Assembly (NCBI RefSeq): GCF_000801105.2
Contig: NC_079518.1
Coordinates: forward strand, 18,642,800 to 18,706,799
DNA length: 64,000 bases
DNA from: Raphanus sativus
Taxonomy: Eukaryota > Streptophyta > Magnoliopsida > Brassicales > Brassicaceae
Reading direction: 5' to 3'
Shown: positions 46,471 through 58,588 of the stretch, piece after piece
Numbering within the stretch: the first letter of the stretch is position 1
How the letters are laid out: each line of letters begins with the position of its first letter
Notes under the pieces: generated by a model
Database searches by the model: none
What the model saw: the letters and a program-made list of their open reading frames with translations, nothing else
What the model was told of the DNA's origin: nothing
Position numbers and translations under genes: made by a program

Positions 46471-47400
46471 TAATTTATCACAAAGTTGCAAACAACCATG
46501 ATGTTTTCAAATCTAGTTTGGAAAAAGAAAAAGAGTATACAAACTCGAAGTGGAAGAGTAATGAGAGGAAATCAATTGTTAAAGACATAACTAAAGGAGA
46601 GCAATTAGAGCCACAAACTCCACTTTTTCAACTTACGCTGCAAGGCACAAGTCATAATTAGGTTACTCATATCCACATTGCTTGACCACAAAGTTTGATT
46701 TGTTTTCCTTTTCTATAACAATTTCAAATGGTGCGATGTTACTAATTAACTTTAAACGTAAAAGGTATAATGATCTACACAGTTCACTTAAAAGTTTTTC
46801 TTTTTGTTCAAACAAACAAAAAGCAGGATATTGATAACCTTTTATTCGCATGCCAAATTAATAAGCGGTTTTTTTAAAGGATGCGTTTTTCTTTATCATT
46901 ATCAATGAACACATCTACTTAATTTTTGACAGAAACATTTTTTATTTGACATAAAATGAAATACTTTGCACTAGGTGGATACATGTTAATAACAGAATTA
47001 AATGGGTGGTTCACCCAATTCTTTGTCATATATACACATACGTGAACAACTCGTGTTAATCATTTGGATTTGGATTTGGATTTGGATTAATAAATCATAT
47101 TAGAATTCTATTGCAATATATAATCTAAACTATTAATCGGATGGTCAAAGAGAAAGCCGGCTAATTCTTTTATGTATTATAAACAAGCCGACATAAATTT
47201 TGCTATAGTGTAAAAGATCAAAGTCAATGCAGTTAATAAATATTTTGTATCCATATATTCAAATAAAATAAATCAACACGTCTAGTCCCCATACATGCTT
47301 TGAACAAGCCTAAACTAATCCAAATAGTTATAGGCTGTGGACACTAAGGCCTAGTGGACACATAAACATATCTAGTAACAATGATTAAGATGTTGGGTTA
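46471..47400. other. Intergenic upstream of the SmF gene
   Basis: AT-rich. A short (GGATTT)n run lies near 47065-47090. No gene supported. Confidence 0.5.
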
Positions 47401-47404
47401 TTAA

Positions 47405-47511
47405 TGGGCCTTAGTACTCTAATAATGGGCCTTTAGAGAAATATCACGAGGCACACACACTTGGTGTAAATATCAACGAATCTGGAAAACTCACCGAACC
47501 AAAAACCCTAA
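47405..47511 (+). promoter_or_regulatory. SmF promoter: two site II elements and a telo-box
   Basis: TGGGCC at 47405-47410 and 47426-47431 (site II, bound by TCP factors) and AAACCCTAA at 47503-47511 (telo-box) lie 80-185 bases before the start codon. This pair is usual for plant housekeeping genes of ribosome and RNA processing, and predicts higher expression in dividing tissue. Confidence 0.75.
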
Positions 47512-47589
47512 GCAGAGATCGAAGCTAAGAAGAACACACAGAAGAGAAGCGTTTTGTTTCCTCCTCTCCCACTCTCCGTTCCATCACTC

Positions 47590-48546
47590 ATGGCTGTATG
47601 TTTCGCTAATTTAAGCTTCGATTTCTATTTTCCTTACTTGGCTGAGCTTAAAGGTTGTAACTTTACTAGTTCAAAGTAGCATTAGGGCTTGCAAAAAAAA
47701 GCTGATAACTTTAGTGTTTCTGAGCTCTGGTTTTGCGAACCCATGATTGTTTGGTGTTGTTTTAGTAAGATTTAGGGTTTTATCATATGATTTTTATGAA
47801 TTTGTAATTTGTTTTTTTGCAGACCATACCAGTAAACCCGAAGCCGTTCTTGAACAATTTGACCGGAAAGACGGTTATTGTTAAGCTCAAATGGGGAATG
47901 GAATACAAAGGTATTATCTTTTTTTCCCTTACCATTATGAGTGATGATATGATTGATAACCAAAAGCTTTGTGTCTTTTAATGTTTTCTTACATGAGTCT
48001 TTATCTCTACTTTTACAGGTTTCCTCGCCTCTGTTGACTCCTACATGAACTTGCAGGTACTTTCCTTTACCGTTTTTATGTTCTGTTCGAGAATTCTAAA
48101 GTAGGATGAAGTTTTGGAACAAAGATTGATGTTGTAATGTTATACAGATAGGTCTATCATTCTTTTCAGTTTAGTCATTTGAGTTCGGCTATACTGTTTT
48201 TTTCTTGCAGCTTGGGAACACTGAAGAATACATTGATGGACAGTTGACAGGGAACCTTGGAGAGATCTTGATCAGGTAAATCTATATCCTCATCTGTCTC
48301 ACTTCATTCTCAATGTTACCACTTCTTTATTATTGTTTCCTATATTAGTAAATCTGTTTTATGTTTTCAACATAGTTGGAAGTGTCATTAGTTGATTAGA
48401 CTTAAGAATTGGACTTGGCTGTTAACTTTTTTGGATCTCTTTGGTTTTAATTTACTTGGCTTTGTTGTTCAAACAGATGCAACAACGTTTTGTATGTCCG
48501 AGGTGTGCCAGAAGATGAAGAACTCGGAGACGCTGAACAAGACTAG
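47590..48546 (+). CDS. RUXF: Small nuclear ribonucleoprotein SmF (RUXF-like)
   Basis: Five exons, 47590-47595, 47823-47910, 48019-48056, 48211-48275 and 48477-48546, all with GT-AG borders, join to 88 codons plus TAG. The product has the Sm fold: Sm1 motif (about 10-45, with [20 protein letters not shown] and the Asn-containing MNLQL loop) and Sm2 motif (about 61-75, with [12 protein letters not shown]). It ends in an acidic tail ([11 protein letters not shown]). SmF sits in the seven-membered Sm ring on U1, U2, U4 and U5 snRNAs in the nucleus. Length and exon pattern are normal for plants. The first exon is only ATG GCT, so the gene is easily missed. The ATG lies 79 bases after the telo-box. 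It is the best-supported complete host gene here with VEL1. Confidence 0.95.
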
Positions 48547-48945
48547 CCTGTGCCGGTTGGATGGACTTTTGTATTCTATGAGCATCTTAACTCAACTTGT
48601 GAGATTTCAGCTTTTTTTGGCTGTTGTTGAATCTTTTGATACCCTTGAAACTAAAGAAATCCCCACAAGCCGTTTAGATTTGTTATAAACCAAACTCCTC
48701 AAACCAGATATGAGTAAATATACTGTCCACCGAGAAACGAATGACCCATTTCGCTTAGTGTAATAAAACCGACGTGCTAGTCGTGACTAGAAAGAAATTG
48801 TGATCTTTGACGAAAGTCCTATAATTTAATTGTAAGGCAAACTTTATTCTACTGAAATAGTGGTTGTCTGAAAATCACATGGTTGTTGCATTGTAATGCA
48901 GTTTCTTTTTTCCTTTAAAATGCATCAAGTATATATTTCTAAATA
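48547..48945. other. SmF 3' region
   Basis: Contains the 3' UTR of SmF (poly(A)-like AATAAAA near 48760) and short AT-rich DNA up to the target site TTCTAAATA at 48937-48945. Confidence 0.5.
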
Positions 48946-50501
48946 GGGGAAATTCCTTAAAAATACACAGACTGAATTTCTTTGCTGAAAAAATACACGA
49001 ACTTTTTTGGCTTCCCAAAAAACACACAAACTAATTTTGATTGTCCATAAAATACACGAACTTTTGAATTTTGAAGGTTTCACACCTCGATTTTAATGGT
49101 GTAAACAGTGACTAACAGAATAGTAAGACGCCGTTAGACGCCGTTAGCTCTGATTAAAAAGTTCATGTATTTTATGGACAACCAAAATTAGTTCGTGTAT
49201 TTTTCGGGAAGCCTAAAAAGTTCGTGTATTTTTTCAGCAAAGGAAATTTAGTATATGTATTTTTAAGGAATTTTCAAATGGAGTTTGGATATTTCATATA
49301 CTATTCAAAGGCTAAATATCTAGACCCAATACATATCCAAAATTTTATATTTGTAAATTTTTGGTTTGGTTTTGGACCAAATATTTTCGATCTGAAAAAT
49401 CCAGATCCGAAAAAAACCGGCCCAAACCCGACCCAAAGACACTGAAAAAAACACATTCTCTATCACATGATACAGGTCCGAAATTTTATATTTGTAAACT
49501 TTCGGTTTGATTTTAGACCGAATATTTCCAGGTCAGTTCTGATTCAAGTTTTTGAATCCGGCTAGACATTTTAGCCGGATTCAAAAACTTGAATCGGAAC
49601 TGACCCAAAAATATTCTGTCCAAAACCAAACCAAAAGTTTACAAATATTTGTTGAATCCAATTTAGTCGAAATCTATCATATATATCTAAAAATTCACAA
49701 ACAACTCTAAATTTTACATTGAAAGTTTCATATTAATTAAAAATGTTTCTGTTACAAAAACAAAACTAAAAAATATTGCAAAAATAATAACAAAATTGTT
49801 AGCAGAAAGATCTTGTCGGATTGAATCTATTCGTGTCGATTTTATTAGGCTCAGGTCTATTCGGATCAGTTCTTTTTGGTTTCAATTTTTTCAAGTAAAA
49901 AAGTTTTGGACTCAACAAATATTTGTAAACTTTCGGTTTGGTTTTGGACCGAATATTTTCGGGTCAGTTCCAATCCAAGTTTTTGAATCCGCCTAAAATG
50001 TCAAGATTAGGTCTAGATATTTTAGCCAGATTCAAAAACTTGGATCGAAACTGATCCGAAAATATTCGGTCCAAAACTAAACCGAAAGTTTACAAATATA
50101 AAATTTTGGATCTGTATTGGGTCCAGATATTTAGCATCTGAATAGGATATGAAATATCCAAACTCCATTTGAAAATTCCTTAAAAATACACATACTAAAT
50201 TTCCTTTGCTGAAAAAATACACTAACTTTTTAGGCTTCCCAAAAAATACACGAACTAATTTTGGTTGTCTATAAAATACATGAACTTTTTAATTAGAGTT
50301 AACGTCATCTAACGGCGTCTAACTATTATGTTAGTCACTGTTTACATCGTTAAAATCAATGTGTGAAACCTCCAAAATTCAAAAGTTTGTGTATTTTATA
50401 GACAACCAAAATTAGTTTGTGTATTTTTCGGAAAGCCTAAAAAATTCGTGTATTTTTTCAGCAAAGAAAATTTAGTCTGTGTATTTTTAAGGAATTTTCC
50501 C
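48946..50501. mobile_element. Fold-back Mutator-type element (1556 bp)
   Basis: A perfect 9-bp target duplication TTCTAAATA lies at 48937-48945 and 50502-50510. Ends are GGGGAAATTCCTTAAAAAT on the left and its near inverse on the right. The inverted arms extend several hundred bases (about 48946-49570 against 49900-50501). The outer 330 bases of each arm are themselves palindromic, carrying repeats of AAAATACACGAACTTTT and its inverse. No transposase. The 9-bp duplication places it with Mutator-like elements. Confidence 0.9.
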
Positions 50502-50656
50502 TTCTAAATATATACCAATATAAATTTCTTCAATAACCCATCAAGGCGGAGAGAATTGTGTGACAAATCAGATAATCCAACGCATTAATTGCCTCTTACT
50601 TACAACCCACCTATTCCATTACTTGGTGACACATGCTTCTGATCACTCTGTTCTGG

Positions 50657-50664
50657 TATAAAAG
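50657..50664 (+). promoter_or_regulatory. TATA box of the aspartyl-protease pseudogene
   Basis: TATAAAAG about 60 bases before the ATG at 50723. A normal core promoter appears still present, so the inverted pair downstream could be transcribed. Confidence 0.55.
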
Positions 50665-50722
50665 TGTAACCAGATTTTTCTAAAACCTCATCCTAAATCA
50701 TTTCATATATATCTCAATCAAA

Positions 50723-51215
50723 ATGAAAATCCAATTCGTTCTCCTATTTATCTCTCTGGGTACAAGTCTAAGTGTCCGAAAGACTCTGGTCACCGGTACA
50801 TAGGCTTTATCACCATCAACTACAAAGCCAAAAGCGCAATCCATCTTCCGCTGAAGCACCTTAGCACGCAAAACTACTTTGACCACAAAATCTTTGCCCC
50901 TCACCTCCAGTCTCCAGATAACTACAAAGGTCTGGCGTTTGTAGCAGTGGTATATTTTGGTTCACCTACTGTGAGCTAATATCTTCACGTGGACACGGGG
51001 ACACGTTGACGTGGACTAATTGCTTCCCTTGCTCCAACTGCGTCTGGCAACACATGTATCCAAGGTATTTCCCTGAAGATTCGTCAACATACTATCTTAC
51101 TGGATATTGTGAATCAAATGTCGCGAATCCAAGGTTTACATATAATTATCAGAGTAGAAAATGCAAATACGCACAATCATATGCAGATAAGAGTATCATA
51201 TGATTGTACATATAT
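50723..51215 (+). pseudogene. Aspartyl protease (A1 family, plant type), N-terminal fragment
   Basis: A start and signal peptide (MKIQFVLLFISLG) lead into a stop after 26 codons. After a frameshift come a propeptide-like stretch (SAIHLPLKHLS, FAPHLQSPDNYKG), then VYFGSP, a TAA, and HVDTGT, the first catalytic Asp site. After another shift comes LTWTNCFPCSNCVWQ with the paired cysteines, and an SSTYY segment. The second half of the protease, with the other Asp, is absent. Intact relatives are secreted or vacuolar endopeptidases. Several stops and shifts make it dead. Confidence 0.82.
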
Positions 51216-51244
51216 GCATTTTATAGTCTGACGACTATAGGTAA

Positions 51245-51560
51245 ACTTTGAATTCGCGCCAGGTGGTGTTGATTCACAGTATCCGGCAAGATGGTACGTA
51301 GATGAATCTTGAGGGAGATACCTCGGTTACATAAATTCTCAGACGCAGTTGGAGCAAGGAAAACAATTGATCCGAGTTAACGTGCTCCCCGTGTCCACAT
51401 GCAAATATTGTGGTACAGTAGGTGAGCCAAAGTGTATCACTGCCACGAAAGCGAGACCTCTGTGCTTAGACTGGAGGTGAGGGGCAAAGGTTTTGGGGCG
51501 GTCAAAGTAACTTTGCGTGCTAAAATGCTTCAGCGGAAGGTGGATAGAGGTTTTTGGCTT
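51245..51560 (-). pseudogene. Inverted second copy of the aspartyl-protease fragment
   Basis: Reverse complement of this segment aligns with about 50800-51160: LKHFSTQSYFDRPKTFAPH, then RGLAFVAVIHFGSPTVPQYL, then HVDTGS with the active-site Asp, then INCFPCSNC and an SSTYHLAGYCES segment. It is tail to tail with the + copy, separated by under 100 bases around 51215-51245 that contain a smaller palindrome of ATATGCA-type words. Frame breaks differ from the + copy, so the two diverged after duplication. Confidence 0.82.
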
Positions 51561-53495
51561 TGCAGTTGAAAGTGATTGATGAGTTGGTAATTAGTCAAGT
51601 ACCGAACCAGCAATCAAACCGTACCAAGAAATCTAATCCAACGTTCCAATGTAACGGCTTGAACCATTATTATCTTTATTTTGTTATTGTTGCATATATT
51701 AGTTATGGTCTCGTGTTCATGTCTCCTTTCAAGGAGAGAGTAAGCCACGATGCCCATGTTTCTCTTTACGTAATTTGCTTTTGTAACAGTTGGAACTTAT
51801 GGTTCTAGTTTCTTTATTTAAATGAGAAAAGCCAAAGAAAAGAGGCGGAGAGAAAATTGAAGTAACTTGTGTTGTGTTTTATTTAGTTTCTTCTCGATTT
51901 CCTTCTTTTTATCCTATTTTCACATGATTTTAGAGTATAGCCTGAAATTTTAGACCTTTTAAAATTATTCCTTTTTATAACAATTAGGCAAATTATCTCT
52001 AAAGGTTTCTTCTACAAATTAATGAATGGAATGATAAATTCTTTAAGATACATTTGTGCAATAGATGTTTGAAGGGGCTACAAAATCACTTTTACAGAAA
52101 TTATGATGTTCTAAAGATTCTTCCCAAGAAAAAATTATACTTATAAGTTGGTTTTTAGTGGATTTTTCTGGTTTCATTTCTTTGGAAATGAAGAATTTCA
52201 ATAAATAAGTATCTTCAAATCATTTAGGTGAATTCTCACTTGCTAAAGTCTTCAAAGAAATACGATGACTGATTTGGTGTTTTCTGAATATGTAACTTAT
52301 TGGTCTTAACTCCTCTTCTTTGCAGTAGCACTATTGTGAAGGACTGAAGGTGACATAGCTATGAGATTTAGTGAAGGAATTAAGCAGAGGAGGAGATGAA
52401 GTGGAGCAAAAGTGTGCCCCCAGGAACATCAATATGACAACATCATCATTCTTTAAAGGAAATTTGCATATACATGGGATCTCATGTAAGAAACAATAAT
52501 CACCTAAAAATAAAATATATTATTCTATACCATTATATATATACTAAGCACGCCATAAAATGTTTTTAATAATATGTGATAATTGTTCAGTACACCAATT
52601 ATTGTGTTAGAACTACTATTTAAATGTTATGTTTCAGAGTTTTTCTCTTTTTGGACATTTTTTCCAAATCATTTCAATCATCTACAAATCAATTTTTAAA
52701 GATTATTCTTTAGTTTTAAAAATTTAATATAGATAAATATCATAATTTTATAGAAGTATTCATTTTTGGCTCTGTAAACCTTTTTAATTATTGTATTCAT
52801 GAATTAGTTTTCTTACAAAATAACTAAAACCTATGTACAAACAACCAACGCTTCAGGTAACCAAACAGGAGATACTGAATCAATATTTTTTTTTTAAATG
52901 GAAACAGTTATTTCTAAAAAGAATGTATGCTTGTTATTATAATTTTCTGTTACAACTTGCTCATTTTATCTAATTTGATGGTTCTTGGTCAATATATACA
53001 GAAATGATTTTAGTATGAAATATATTCATTGAACAGTGTGAGGAAGCGAGTGTAGCAAATAAGAATTAACGGTTACAAATTTTTTTGGTTCATTTCCTGG
53101 AAGTTAACAACTACATAATCTTAGGAAGCTCAAAAAGAAAACCCACTAAAATGTTTAAATATAATCTTGAGATTACGTAAATTTTCATTTTCTCTCTCGC
53201 AGGTTATCATCATCATATACAATGAAAGGATCTCTCCTTACACAATATAATTAAAAATAGGTCATTAAATAACATAATTGATATGAGTCAACGCAATTAT
53301 AATTGGATTTATAATCCACTAAAATAAATAATCAAAACCAAAATAAAAGCTATTCGATACCAACGGTACTTTCCTTTCATGGAAATGTTCCAATAATGCA
53401 AACTTCCCAATAATAATAATAAATAGTCTTGAAAATGATTTTGAGGGGAAGAAAAAAACAAAAAAAAAAGAACGCAGACGCACATCTCTATCTCT
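51561..53495. other. Intergenic between protease pseudogenes and VEL1
   Basis: AT-rich, with no gene that I can support. The 51554-51808 frame has no family features. A slightly less AT-rich patch at 52320-52480 gives no protein. ATR2 would be expected in the 48.5-53.5 kb interval by Arabidopsis order and is not there. The last 100 bases are the VEL1 3' UTR. Confidence 0.55.
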
Positions 53496-56201
53496 CTAAT
53501 GCCACAACTTCATACAGAATCCAGACTTGACAACCGCAGACGCACCACCTCCAACCGCAGAACAACGCTTAGCCAAAACGTGGTCGTTGAAAGTATGAAC
53601 GAGCTGCTCAGCTAAATCCATAGGATCATCATTAAACGTATCAATGAATATCTTCACAACTCTAACCTCTTGTGGCGTCGCTCTTAAACCGTACCAAGTC
53701 AGAAACTTCTGTCTGAACTCTTTCTCGATGTGTCCTAAAGACTCGAGCTGTCTTATGACACTCACGCAGTGCTTAAAACCACTCTCTGATCCCCCGTTTG
53801 CCGAGTGATGATCACCGTTTTCTTTAACCGGTTTACCGTTTCTCGCTTGACGGTTTTTGGTTTGGTCTGACCTGAAGGGAGTGATGGGCAAACTAGCATC
53901 TGAACTGTTCCGGTTACTGACAAGATTGGTCGTAGTAACCGGGACTGGAGCTTCTTCCTCATCCAACAACACACTCCCTTCAACGTTCTTCTCAGTCTCC
54001 TCCACAACGCTAGAGTCTTCTTGTTTGTTGTTGTTCTGTAAGAGATTCTGAGGAGCAATGTAAGCGTTGTTGGACTCGGCTTCAACAGAGGAAGGGTTAG
54101 AAGACAAGGTGCTGCAGTTTGTGAGAGGGCTCTCGCTTCTCTCGACCACTTCTTCAGGGCTGCCACGAGTCAAAACATTGATCTCATCGACTCCCACTTC
54201 TCTCGTTCCGCTATAGGACACAACTTTGAAGCAGTACTCAGACGCTGGAGCTAGTCCAGAGACGACGAACCTTGCGTTTGGAGTAAACAATGTGCAAGTA
54301 GACTTCTCCTGGTACTCTTTGTCACTGACCTTACGATGCCATATGCTGTAATGAACGATGTTTGCAGGCGAGGTGACTTCGTTGGAAGCTAGAATCACAG
54401 TGAGTGAAGTGGCGTTAACGTCCTCGAATCTGATCTTGGCTGGTGCTGTGGTTGCTGTATCTGCAGATACCTCAGGAGGTGGAGTTTCAAGTGGCTGAAG
54501 AGATTCAAGAGCAGAGGAGCAAAGCTTCTGCACATCAGGTCCAGATTGTAGTCTGTTGACAATACCTCTACCCATTTTCATAGGGAGACCAGAGAGAGGA
54601 CCACCCACATCAGCTTCAAGACTCTTCACAGCTTCATCCACAACCTCGCAAACGTCTGGGAACTTAGTATATCCCTTCACAAGTCTCTGGACTAGTAAAA
54701 GACGGTAGCAAAGAACGTCTACCCTTCTTGTTTCTTTAGCAATCGTCAGTTGCTTCTTCCAACACTCAAGCAAGCTGTTTGGTTTACCACAAGAGACGCA
54801 GTAGAAGCAGCAGCACTCTTCACCTTCTTTATCTTTTGCAAGACCAGACTTTTCACTCTTGAAAGCACATTCGAGATGACAAGAGAATCCGCAAGAATCA
54901 CCTTCAAAGGGAGGGTCAGAGCTGCATGTTAACCAGAGACTAGGATCTTTGTTATCATCATACTTGAGACAAATGCAGCAGGAACACCTTCTGCAAAAGG
55001 AGTCTTCTTGTCTCAACATGGCCCTGCAAGCCAGATTGTTGCAGTAGTGGATAGCATTGTTGCAGCTCACTGAGGGATTGTTGATCGTTGGAACCACATA
55101 ACGAGTAGGGTTATCAACCTTCCTTGGTCTCTTTGAGTTTCTCTGAAGAGGCAAAGAATCAGAAGAACCTCCTCTCTTGTTACCATCATGCTCTCCAGAG
55201 TTTTTCTTGGATATAGTTTTTAGAAGAGTCTCTATGAGCTTGACTTTGGTCAAGCCAGTGTACTTTCTTTCTTTGCCCATTTCCGCGCAAAGGATCTGTA
55301 GAATGTCTTTGCGGCTCCATGCTTGCAGCACTTCAGTAGCTAGAAGTGGTTGCGTTGATAGTTCATAAACAAGATGTATCTTCTCTTCAACACTCATTCC
55401 AACGCTTTTAGATGAGTCACCTGCAGCTCCTGTATATGGAAGAAGAAGAATAAGAAGAAGAAGAAAAGGGTGTGAACATCACAAGTTTTGACTTAGAACA
55501 ATGCCATAACAAGAAACACAAAAATCATGCAAAGCAGGAATCTGCCTTGAAAGCTTGTTTCTGACTTTGATCTTACACAAATGCTGATACTTTATGCAAA
55601 CAAGATGCCAAAGCAAAGATCATGTCCTTTAGAATACAATCCTAAAAAATGGACCAAGATCTCAAAAACAAAGAAGGATGAGCTGCCATCAAAGAATAAG
55701 AGAACCAAAAAGGATGATTCTTTCTAGGTCTAAGAACCCACATTCATCATAGAACAAGAGAATCAAAAAGATGACATATAATGGAATCTTATTCTATATC
55801 AGAACGAAAGCCTTTGACCTACTATTAAACTAAAAAAATAAAAATAATTCATCAACCAATGATAGTGGAAACAAACCAAAACACAGAATATGGAGTTAGA
55901 ACCGACCACAACAAAAGAAAAGTTGAAGACACACCATCACAATCACCAAAGAGAAAACATATTAGATCTTAGTGAATGCTACAGTAATATTCAAGGGAGA
56001 AAACAAATAAAAAGTCTCCAACTTTCATTGTTAAAATAGAAAAAAACAAATTTGAACAAACCAAATAAGCATCCAAAGCTTCATAATTTGAACATTTTAC
56101 ATAGGGAACAACAAAGAGAGACACAGATATCGATAAATCTTAAGCAACCCAATGAAACCAAAAAGTTATAAACATTACATACCATCAACAGAAGAATCCA
56201 T
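53496..56201 (-). CDS. VEL1: VIN3-like protein VEL1/VIL2 (PHD-FNIII-VEL)
   Basis: Exon 1 (56183-56201, encoding MDSSVD plus one base) is joined across a 753-base intron to exon 2 (53496-55429). The product is about 650 residues. Numbered from the second-exon Met, it has a basic patch SKRPRK (88-93), a Cys-rich PHD superdomain (about 112-215, with CRRCSCCICLKYDD and CHLECAF), an FNIII domain (about 320-410, with HYSIWHRKV and FVVSGLAPASEYCFKV), a Ser/Asn-rich linker, and the VEL domain (about 553-625, with CVSVIRQLESLGHIEKEFR and IDTFNDDP). VEL proteins polymerise and serve as accessory parts of PRC2 in vernalization and other Polycomb silencing. The donor GGTATGT and acceptor ACAG fit. No lesion seen. 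Length is slightly under Arabidopsis as I recall it. Confidence 0.95.
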
Positions 56202-56400
56202 AGAGACAAGAAGAACGTTAAGACAAGTGATCAAACCCACATTACCATAAGAAACCTGCCATGTCCAAGAACATAAAGTTAGAGAAACCAAACAGAGAGA
56301 TCGGTGAAAAAGACAAGTAAGATGGGTTTACCAAACAAGAGAAGCTATACGTCGAGCAAACAAACGTTTTGTTTTCTACTCTCCCTCTTCGGAAGAAACA

Positions 56401-56478
56401 GAGAAGAGAGAGAGAGAGAGAGAGACGATGTGTCCTGAGCAAAGGAAGAGAGAAGATGAGGGAACTGTGGGAGGAAGA

Positions 56479-56527
<49 letters not shown>
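56401..56527 (+). repeat. (GA)n microsatellites upstream of VEL1
   Basis: Two GAGA runs (about 56405-56424 and 56481-56526) lie 200-330 bases before the VEL1 start, on the promoter or 5'-UTR side. GAGA runs can recruit BPC/GAGA-binding factors that also attract Polycomb. A role here is inference. Confidence 0.75.
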
Positions 56528-56529
<2 letters not shown>

Positions 56530-56868
56530 CTATAGAGAGATGAGGAGATTGAAGTTTATTGGTGGGACCCAAGAAAGGGTTAACATACAATTTTTATTTA
56601 TTTTAAACCCTTTTTATTCACGTTACTTCTGTGGTTTCGTTTTGGGGTAAAGTTCTTTACTTTTATTTTGACCATATTGTATCTTGACAAATGGTTATCA
56701 CCAACTCCTTCAATCTATAGCTAAATATTCAAACTTATACATTCAGTTCTACCTAAATTTAAATTGAATACTAAATATGAATACAGTGACCTATTTACGG
56801 ATAATTTATAGCTAAAAACCACACAAAACCACTTCTAAAATATGTAGATCCACCGAAAACTATGTAAA
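56528..56868. other. Upstream intergenic, nothing recognised
   Basis: AT-rich spacer between the VEL1 promoter side and a Helitron. Confidence 0.5.
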
Positions 56869-58055
56869 TCTATACTATTAAAGCAGGATCTTATTGGTTT
56901 TTTTACTAAAAATACCTTTTCATTTACTAATATTGCATATTTCATTAAGGGCAATCAAGTAATTAATAACACATCTATATTGGGCCATTTTTTGGATCCA
57001 GCCCACTTCCCACATCAGATCTCTCTTGGGCTATTTGGGCCGACTAAAAAATCAAATCCAATTTTTATTTTTTTCTTCAAATTCAAATAATTTATTTTCA
57101 ATCATTCTTAATATTTTGTGTTGTGAACAAAAAATAATCACATAATTATTATGTTTTTTCTTTTTTTAATATAATTTAAGCATTCATAAAAAAAAATTTG
57201 ATTTTTTCATTGAAAAGTATAAATCTTTACTAAAAGTATATAACTTTTTATTTAAAAAATTAGCCACATAGTGAAATTAATTTTATCAGAGTTATACCAA
57301 CTTAATTCATTAAAAATAAAGTTCAATTTTTTTAACATAAATACTCATTAGATCTGGACGTTCGAGTACGGATCGGTTTTTTCGGGTATCGGGTTTTTAG
57401 AGTTTTGAAATTAAACCATATTCGGGTATTATAAAATTTCAGGTCGGGTTCGAGTCGGGTATTTCTGGATCCGGGTGGGTTCGGTTCTCATGCATAAGAA
57501 CCTGAAAAATAACCAAATAACCAAAGTATCTAAAACAGATTCGGTTATTTGTACTCAAAGTAACCAAAGTATCCGATTAGGTTCAAATTTTTGTATCCAA
57601 ATTACTCAAAAGTAACCAAAAGTAACCAAAATATTCATTCTATACAGTTTTTTGGATAAACTTTTATCCAAATTATCATATTTTATCCAAAAATGCTCAA
57701 CAGTACCGAAAATAACTACTATAGTTAACTTATAATATTAATTTAAAATATTAAAATAATTATAAATATAATTAATAAAATCTATTTTTAGATATATATT
57801 CACATTTTGGATATCTTCGGGTACTCATTCAGTTCTCGGTTCGGGTCGGATTCGGGACCGGTTCTTTGGATATAGCAATTTAGAACTCATTCGGATATTT
57901 ACCCCGAGTCTGATTGGTTCGGGACCCTGATAAAAAAGTTTAAGTCTTTTATAAAAAAACAAATATATGAAAATATGACATTTACTAAATATTTGTCAAT
58001 TTAAAAAAAATAAAGGAAATAAATCCACGCTTTGAAAGCGCGGATCAAAATCTAG
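56869..58055 (+). mobile_element. Non-autonomous Helitron (1187 bp)
   Basis: Starts TCTATACTATTAAAGCAGG after an A and ends with the stem CACGCTTTGAAAGCGCGG then ATCAAAATCTAG before a T. Inside is the CTGGACGTTCGAGTACGG / TCGGGTATCGG type of sequence shared with the Helitron at 21990-23825. No gene. Confidence 0.9.
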
Positions 58056-58424
58056 TACATTTTATAACAAAACAACATAACTTAGCTGTTTAGAAAATAA
58101 TCCCCATGTTGTATATTTTACCAAATATTAGAACAATTGTAAATTTTGTATGTAAATGTAGTTACATATACAGAAAAAAATTCAGTATGTATTTTGAAAA
58201 CAGAAATTTGTTCCTAAATAAAAATTTATAGATAACCACACAAGAATTGTCTAATGTAGGTCAGTTTTGAGAAGCTAAATTATTCGAATTTGAAATAATT
58301 TTACGACACTTAATCTATGTAACCATGCAAATATGAGAGGCATAATTTATACTTCATCTGGATAACTAGAAATTTTTTTTATTTGTGAACTGTATTTTCT
58401 TTTAAGAGATTAGTATGTGTTCTT

Positions 58425-58588
58425 CTATAAATAGAGGATACTCTAAAGTAATCAAAAACAACTCATTTTCTAAAATCATTTTTGGTGAAAGGTCTATTCC
58501 AAAAATTTAAGAAATGGAAGAGTATTCTTACTTGTCAATCATGACAAAATCATACAAATGCCATGGAGTTTTTTCCTTGTATAAATAG
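58425..58588 (+). other. TATA box followed by a 24-codon frame
   Basis: CTATAAATAG (58425-58434) is a near-ideal plant TATA box. About 80 bases downstream an ATG (58514) opens a 24-codon frame (MEEYSYLSIMTKSYK...) ending in TAG at 58586-58588. No repeat family is recognised here. It could be a short-peptide or non-coding transcript, or chance. Confidence 0.25.

Noticed and set aside
48392..48688. 98-codon frame over SmF intron 4 and exon 5
   Set aside because: It reads exon 5 out of frame. The spliced SmF model explains the sequence fully.
56345..56650. Frames of repeated Arg/Glu or Ser/Leu
   Set aside because: Both strands of the (GA)n microsatellite; low complexity.
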